This document shows positions 5,580-9,466 of a stretch of 9,466 bases of DNA, piece after piece; positions within the stretch are counted from its first letter, which is position 1, and each line of letters begins with the position of its first letter. This stretch comes from Chloroflexota bacterium (GTDB taxonomy: Bacteria; Chloroflexota; Dehalococcoidia; JACQGW01): NCBI GenBank assembly GCA_016199325.1, contig JACQGW010000086.1, positions 1-9,466 on the forward strand, in the 5' to 3' direction. The position numbers were made by a program, and so were the translations under genes. The notes under the pieces are model-generated. The model saw only the letters and a program-made list of their open reading frames with translations. It made no database searches and was not told the DNA's origin.

Positions 5580-7426
5580 TGTGGGGTGGCGGCGGCTTTC
5601 ACGGCGGGGGTGGCGGCTTCCGAGGCGGGATGGGGATGATGGCCCGCGCCGACCTGATGGTCGACGAGGATCAGCTCGGCAAGCCGTTCGACTGGCGGCT
5701 GGCCAGGCGCTTCGGCGTGTACCTCAAGCCGTACGGCCGCCGGCTGGCGCTCTCGGCGCTCATGATGCTGGTCTTCACGATCACCAACCTCGCCAACCCG
5801 TACCTGATCGGGCTGGCGATCGATAATCACGTCACCCGGAACGACTTCACCGGCCTGACGGTCCTCAGCGCCATCTTCGTCGTCAACAACCTCCTGATGT
5901 GGCAGTCGCAGTACCGGCAGGTCTACCAGATGAACTGGGTCGGTCAGTTCGTCCTCTACCAGTTGGCCTCCGACCTCTTCTGGCACCTCCAGAGGCTGCC
6001 GGTCTCCTTCTACGACCGCAACCAGCTCGGCCGGATCATGGCGCGCGTCCAGAACGACGTCGCCGTCCTCCAGAACGTCCTTTCGCAGGGGCTGCTCTCG
6101 ATCCTCGCCAACCTCATCATCCTCGTCGGGATCGTCGCCACGCTGATCAGCCTGAACGCCCGACTGGCGCTGCTGACGCTGCTGGCGCTGCCGTTGATGG
6201 GGGTTGTCCTCGCCTTCTGGCAGCGGCGGGCGCAGCAGAGCTTCCGCCGGGTGCGCGCGGCCATCTCGGTGGTCAACGCCTCGCTCCAGGAGAACGTCTC
6301 CGGTGTGCGGGTGATCCAGAGCCTCTCTCGCGAGCGGGTGAACCTGGCGCAGTTCTCCCGGGTGAACGACAACAACCTGGAGGCGAATCTGGAAGCGGGC
6401 CGGCTCTCGGCGCTCCTGATGCCGCTCATCGAGATCACCGCCGCGCTGGCGACGGCCACGGTCATCGTCTACGGCGGCTCGCTGGTCCTGGCCGGCGATC
6501 TCCAGGTCGGCGCGCTCGTCGCCTTCACCCTCTACGTCACCCGCTTCTTCGACCCGATTCGGGACCTCTCGCAGCAGTACACGAACATGCAGCGGGCGAC
6601 AGTGGCTGCCGAGCGGATCTTCGAGGTCCTGGACACCCGGCCCGACATCGTCGACCGGCCGGATGCCGTCGCCCTGCCGCCGATCCACGGGCGGGTGGCG
6701 TTTGAGCACGTCGACTTCTCCTACGTCGACGGCGTGCCGGTCCTGGTGGACTTCAACCTGGAGATCCGGCCCGGGGAGACCGTCGCGCTCGTCGGGCCGA
6801 CCGGCGCCGGCAAGAGCACCATCGTCAGCCTGGTCGCCCGCTTCTACGACGTCACCGGCGGGCGGCTGCTGATCGACGGCCGCGACGTCCGCGACGTGAC
6901 GCTCAAGTCGCTCCGCAGCCAGCTCGGCATGGTGCTCCAGGACCCGTTCCTGTTCAGCGGGACCATCGCCGACAACATCCGCTACGGCCGGCTGGGGGCG
7001 ACCGAGGCCGAGATCGAGGATGCGGCCCGGCTGGTGGGCGCCGACGAGCTGATCCAGCGGATGCCGAAGGGGTATCAGACGGAGATTCGGGAGCGGGGGG
7101 TGAACCTGAGCATGGGCCAGCGCCAGCTCATCAGCCTGGCCCGCACGCTGCTGGCCGACCCGCGCATTCTGATCCTGGACGAAGCGACGGCCAACATCGA
7201 CTCGCACACGGAGATGATCATCCAGAAGGGGCTCCAGCGGCTGCTGGCCGGCCGAACAGCCTTCATCATCGCCCACCGCCTCTCGACGGTCAAGCGCGCC
7301 GACCGGATCGTCGTCCTGGAGCGCGGGCAGATCGTCGAGACCGGCACCCACGACGAGCTCATCGCCCGCGGCGGCCCCTATTACACGCTCTACTCGATGG
7401 GCTTCGCGCAGGTCGCGGCCGAATAA
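5576..7426 (+). CDS. Heterodimeric ABC exporter, subunit 2 (catalytic ATP-site subunit)
   Basis: A 616-residue half-transporter pairing with subunit 1. After an unusual glycine-rich stretch (residues 4-20, with His, Phe and Arg between the glycines) come the six-helix membrane domain (about 45-340) and the nucleotide-binding domain (about 370-608). Walker A is GPTGAGKST (407-415, K413), Q-loop Q455, Walker B ends D535-E536 with the catalytic Glu present, and the switch residue H567 is intact. The signature is LSMGQ (511-515) instead of LSGGQ. With subunit 1 this gives one consensus site (this Walker A/B and His with subunit 1's LSGGQ) and one degenerate site (subunit 1's D497 and Q528 with this LSMGQ). 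The ATG overlaps the preceding stop, with GGGGAGG at 5562-5568 seven bases upstream. It likely exports a hydrophobic compound, drug or lipid; substrate not deducible. Confidence 0.93.
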   Translation: MMWGGGGFHGGGGGFRGGMGMMARADLMVDEDQLGKPFDWRLARRFGVYLKPYGRRLALSALMMLVFTITNLANPYLIGLAIDNHVTRNDFTGLTVLSAIFVVNNLLMWQSQYRQVYQMNWVGQFVLYQLASDLFWHLQRLPVSFYDRNQLGRIMARVQNDVAVLQNVLSQGLLSILANLIILVGIVATLISLNARLALLTLLALPLMGVVLAFWQRRAQQSFRRVRAAISVVNASLQENVSGVRVIQSLSRERVNLAQFSRVNDNNLEANLEAGRLSALLMPLIEITAALATATVIVYGGSLVLAGDLQVGALVAFTLYVTRFFDPIRDLSQQYTNMQRATVAAERIFEVLDTRPDIVDRPDAVALPPIHGRVAFEHVDFSYVDGVPVLVDFNLEIRPGETVALVGPTGAGKSTIVSLVARFYDVTGGRLLIDGRDVRDVTLKSLRSQLGMVLQDPFLFSGTIADNIRYGRLGATEAEIEDAARLVGADELIQRMPKGYQTEIRERGVNLSMGQRQLISLARTLLADPRILILDEATANIDSHTEMIIQKGLQRLLAGRTAFIIAHRLSTVKRADRIVVLERGQIVETGTHDELIARGGPYYTLYSMGFAQVAAE

Positions 7427-7436
7427 AAACCGGGTG

Positions 7437-7558
7437 CGGCGAGATACTCTCGTCGAGCAGGAACCGGACCTTCAAGCCGACCGCCGCTCGGCATCCTCGC
7501 GCTGCGCCCGCAGCGCCTGCAACCGCTGGACAACGGTGTGCAGCTTGCTCCGTCGGAC
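7437..7558 (-). pseudogene. Remnant of a DUF5615/PIN-like toxin start and the tail of its upstream partner gene
   Basis: On the minus strand a TTG at 7475-7473 opens LKVRFLLDESISP (to 7437), which looks like the N-terminus of DUF5615 PIN-like proteins (typically KxRFLLDE(N/S)). Similarity stops there and the frame runs into the 3' end of the ABC gene. In another minus frame a basic, Arg/Gln/Glu-rich segment of 28 residues (7558-7475, ending QREDAERRSA) stops at TGA 7474-7472, overlapping that TTG as TTGA, the usual arrangement in toxin-antitoxin pairs. No start or ribosome binding site for this upstream gene is found. I read this as a decayed pair truncated next to the ABC stop codon. The match is short and from memory, so chance cannot be excluded. 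Confidence 0.4.
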
Positions 7559-7565
7559 GTAACAC

Positions 7566-7643
7566 CGGGAGTTCTTGATTGTCGTGCTGCGATTACAGGA
7601 CGTTCCGACATCCGCCGCTTCTGTGATGAGCGACAATCTCCCG
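7566..7643. repeat. Imperfect inverted repeat, possible decayed foldback element
   Basis: CGGGAG (7566-7571) plus GATTGTCG (7577-7584) face CGACAATCTCCCG (7631-7643). The right arm matches the left perfectly except that the left has about five extra bases (TTCTT) between its two blocks. The inner sequence is loosely similar to the GTCATGCTGA family at the window ends. It lies in the 364-base gene-free stretch 7427-7790. Confidence 0.4.
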
Positions 7644-7685
7644 ATTCGTCTATCAGAACACTGGGCGATGATGAAGCACTGCTCG

Positions 7686-7713
7686 CATCCGAGTGCGTTC
7701 GTGCCCTCGGATG
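7686..7713. repeat. Stem-loop upstream of the spermidine-synthase-like gene
   Basis: CATCCGAG (7686-7693) and CTCGGATG (7706-7713) form a perfect 8-bp stem with a 12-base loop. GCACT (7676-7680) and AGTGC (7692-7696) could form a competing stem. It lies 34 bases upstream of the TATAAT at 7747, so it could be a regulator site; no T-tract makes it a terminator. Confidence 0.35.
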
Positions 7714-7746
7714 ATCATTCTGATGGCGGCTCAGGTTCCGCTCCGG

Positions 7747-7752
7747 TATAAT
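7747..7752 (+). promoter_or_regulatory. -10 element (TATAAT) for the spermidine-synthase-like gene
   Basis: A perfect TATAAT lies 38 bases before the GTG at 7791. No good -35 is found at 16-19 bases (TGGCGG at 17). The downstream CG gives the same TATAATCG context as the element at 572-577, on the opposite strand. Confidence 0.5.
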
Positions 7753-7790
7753 CGCGCCGTGTCACGGACGGGGAGGAGGGGACGGGTACG

Positions 7791-9314
7791 GTGAATCGCA
7801 TTGCGCACGCGACGGAATCGCTCGCCATCGTCTTCATGGCCAGCCTCTGCACGCTGGTCCTGGAGCTGGTCGCCGGGCGGGTGCTCGCTCCCTACATCGG
7901 CGTCTCGCTCTACACCTGGACGAGCATCATCGGCATCGTCCTGGCCGGCATCTCGCTGGGGAACTACCTCGGCGGCAAGCTCGCCGACCGCTGGGCCTCC
8001 CGGACGACGCTGGCGATCTTCCTTCTGACGAGCGCGCTGGCGAGCCTGGCCATCCTGCCACTGCTCCGCTGGGTCACGAACGTGCCGCTCTCGCCGCTCC
8101 TCTGGAAGATCGTCGCCGTCACGTCCGTCACCTTCTTCCTGCCGTCGCTGATCCTCGGCATGGTCTCGCCGGTCGTCATCAAGCTGACGCTCGTCGACCT
8201 CGACAGGACCGGCACCATCGTCGGGAAGATCTACGCCTTCTCGACCGCCGGCTCCATCCTGGGCACCTTCCTGACCGGGTTCTACCTGATCCCCTGGTTC
8301 AGCACCCGCGGGATCATCTGGGCGGTGGCGGGAACGCTGCTGGCGATGGCCGTTCTCGTCGGGCGAGTCTGGCAGGGACGGGTCCGGACTGTCGCGGCGG
8401 TCGGCACAGCGGTGCTCTTCGCCGTCGTCTTCTTCCAGAAGGACGTCTTCGGCTCTCCCTGCTACAAGGAGACGAGCTACTACTGCATCCAGGTCTACGA
8501 CGTCGACCACAGCGGCAAGAAGCTCCGTGTCCTGGCGCTCGACCACCTGGTCCACAGCTACACCAAGCTGGACGACCCGAAGTACCTGGATTACGGCTAC
8601 TTGCGGATTTACGGCGAGATCACCGAGTACGTGGCGAACGGGCGGCAGGCGCTGAAGACGCTCTCGATCGGCGGCGGGGGGTACACCTTTCCCCGGTACG
8701 TCGAGGCCGTCTATCCGGGGAGCCAGGTGGACGTCCTCGAGATCGACCCCGGTGTGACCGAGACGAACTACGAGCAGTTGGGCCTGTCGGTGGACACGAC
8801 CATCGCGACCTACAACATGGACGCTCGGATGGTGCTGGCCGCCTGGAACGGCTCCCGGAAGTACGACCTGGTCTTCGGCGACGCCTTCAACGACCTTTCG
8901 GTGCCCTATCACCTGACGACCCTCGAGTTCGGCCGGCTGGTCCGCGACCATCTGACGGACGACGGGGTGTATCTGGTGAACGTCGTCGACAACTTCAAGA
9001 CCGGGCAGTTCGTGCGGGCGTTTGTCAACACGCTGCGGGAGGTCTTCCCCCACGTCTACCTGACCGGCCCCGGCGCCTACTGGGACAGCAGCAGCCCCAG
9101 CACCTACGTCATCGTCGCCGCCAACCGGCCGCTCGACCTGGAGGAGTTCCGCCGGGTGGCCGGCCAGGACGGCCAGAAAACCTCGACGACGGCGGTGCTC
9201 GACCCGTCCCGCCTGGAGGAGTGGCGCGCGCAGGAGCCACGCATTGTCCTGACCGACGACTACAATCCTGTGGACAACCTGATCGCGCCGCTCTTCCTGG
9301 AGCGCGGGTATTGA
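7791..9314 (+). CDS. Membrane-fused spermidine-synthase-like protein
   Basis: A 507-residue fusion of an N-terminal membrane domain of about seven helices (about 10-216) with a C-terminal SAM-methyltransferase-fold domain of the spermidine synthase type (about 225-507). The membrane part has the phrase LELVAGRVLAPYIGVSLYTWT (24-44), characteristic of fused transporter/spermidine synthase proteins. The soluble part shows the nucleoside-binding loop SIGGGGYTFPR (292-302), the acidic LEIDP (316-320), a MDAR segment (343-346) and GDAFNDLSVPYHL (363-375). True polyamine synthases carry DSxDPxGP at that last position; only the first Asp (D364) is kept, so putrescine aminopropylation is uncertain. 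The membrane location suggests work on a membrane-associated or transported substrate (inference). The GTG at 7791 is supported by a GGAGGAGGG-rich ribosome binding site at 7771-7781 and the promoter upstream. It is a single-gene unit. Confidence 0.88.
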   Translation: MNRIAHATESLAIVFMASLCTLVLELVAGRVLAPYIGVSLYTWTSIIGIVLAGISLGNYLGGKLADRWASRTTLAIFLLTSALASLAILPLLRWVTNVPLSPLLWKIVAVTSVTFFLPSLILGMVSPVVIKLTLVDLDRTGTIVGKIYAFSTAGSILGTFLTGFYLIPWFSTRGIIWAVAGTLLAMAVLVGRVWQGRVRTVAAVGTAVLFAVVFFQKDVFGSPCYKETSYYCIQVYDVDHSGKKLRVLALDHLVHSYTKLDDPKYLDYGYLRIYGEITEYVANGRQALKTLSIGGGGYTFPRYVEAVYPGSQVDVLEIDPGVTETNYEQLGLSVDTTIATYNMDARMVLAAWNGSRKYDLVFGDAFNDLSVPYHLTTLEFGRLVRDHLTDDGVYLVNVVDNFKTGQFVRAFVNTLREVFPHVYLTGPGAYWDSSSPSTYVIVAANRPLDLEEFRRVAGQDGQKTSTTAVLDPSRLEEWRAQEPRIVLTDDYNPVDNLIAPLFLERGY

Positions 9315-9320
9315 CGGGGG

Positions 9321-9350
9321 GAGCTCGTGGGAACTCGTAGGAACTCGTGA
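9321..9350 (+). repeat. Decamer tandem repeat after the spermidine-synthase-like gene
   Basis: Three adjacent 10-base units share GARCTCGTRG: GAGCTCGTGG (9321), GAACTCGTAG (9331) and GAACTCGTGA (9341). They begin six bases after the stop codon and lead into the foldback repeat at 9361. Confidence 0.6.
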
Positions 9351-9360
9351 GGGGATCTCG

Positions 9361-9447
9361 CCGTCATGCTGAGCCGCAGCGAAGCATATCCTCGGGCCGA
9401 AGAGGCAGCCGCCGGGGGAGATGCGTCGCTGCGGCACAGCAAGACGG
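9361..9447. repeat. Large imperfect foldback repeat (GTCATGCTGA family)
   Basis: The arm 9361-9397 and the reverse complement of 9411-9447 agree at 31 of 37 positions by hand alignment, around a 13-base spacer (9398-9410). The left arm begins CCGTCATGCTGAGCCGCAGC. Transcribed RNA would form a long hairpin that could end the preceding transcript, but there is no T-tract. The G-run/C-run ending the window (9449-9466) probably belongs to the same unit. The family resembles intergenic repeats seen in Chloroflexota and other phyla (recollection, not search). Confidence 0.6.
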
Positions 9448-9466
9448 GGAGGGGGGCGCCGCCCCG

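Noticed and set aside
5450..7351. Open frame of over 600 codons antisense to ABC subunit 2
   Set aside because: It mirrors the sense codon bias of GC-rich DNA. The sense frame carries all ABC motifs, and the antisense product is low-complexity Asp/Arg/Val-rich with no family features.
7427..7790. CRISPR array, tRNA or riboswitch in the largest gene-free gap
   Set aside because: No regularly spaced repeats, no cloverleaf and no known aptamer pattern could be recognised; only inverted repeats, a gene remnant and a promoter element.
7731..9437. Open frame of 568 codons antisense to the spermidine-synthase-like gene
   Set aside because: Same cause: high GC removes stop codons from the opposite frame. 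The product has no domain and runs through the downstream repeats.
1..9466. A defence system, prophage or biosynthetic cluster
   Set aside because: No nuclease, integrase, phage structural, synthetase or regulatory gene is seen; the intact genes are transporters, a propeller and two enzymes-by-fold with no linking pathway.

Overview
The window is GC-rich bacterial DNA (strong G/C at third codon positions, GTG starts, GGAGG-type ribosome binding sites). Gene content and style suggest Chloroflexota, probably a Thermomicrobia/Sphaerobacter-like lineage. The pointers are a glycine-rich N-terminus on an ABC exporter subunit, a membrane-fused spermidine-synthase-like protein, a secreted Asp-box (sialidase-like) protein, and intergenic repeats of the GTCATGCTGA type. 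This assignment is inference; no marker gene is present.

Layout. Positions 1-212 are non-coding and repeat-rich: two degenerate GTCATGCTGA-family arms, a G/C hairpin and a heptanucleotide array. On the minus strand lie a small cysteine-free carboxymuconolactone-decarboxylase/AhpD-fold protein (213-536) and, upstream of it, an MFS exporter (610-1950) with a recognisable promoter and a possible operator. The divergent intergenic region (1951-2199) leads to plus-strand genes: a secreted six-Asp-box protein (2200-3681), then a two-gene operon for a heterodimeric ABC exporter (3753-5579 and 5576-7426, ATGA overlap). The operon has its own sigma-70-like promoter directly after the preceding stop codon, and a perfect 15-bp palindrome sits inside the promoter spacer. 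A 364-bp gap (7427-7790) holds what looks like a gene remnant (start of a DUF5615/PIN-like toxin and the tail of its upstream partner), two inverted repeats and a TATAAT promoter element. Next comes a membrane protein fused to a spermidine-synthase-like domain (7791-9314). The window ends in a decamer tandem repeat and a large imperfect foldback (9361-9447).

How the genes fit together. The two halves of the ABC exporter form one asymmetric transporter: subunit 1 carries the degenerate Walker B (D for E) and switch position (Q for H) but a canonical LSGGQ, while subunit 2 has the intact catalytic residues but a variant LSMGQ. One consensus and one degenerate ATP site are expected. The MFS exporter is a second, independent efflux candidate. 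The other genes show no obvious pathway link.

I see no clear undescribed multi-gene system. The most interesting signals are non-coding: the palindrome inside the ABC promoter, and the short G-rich tandem repeats at the 3' ends of three genes, one of which has been absorbed into a coding sequence.
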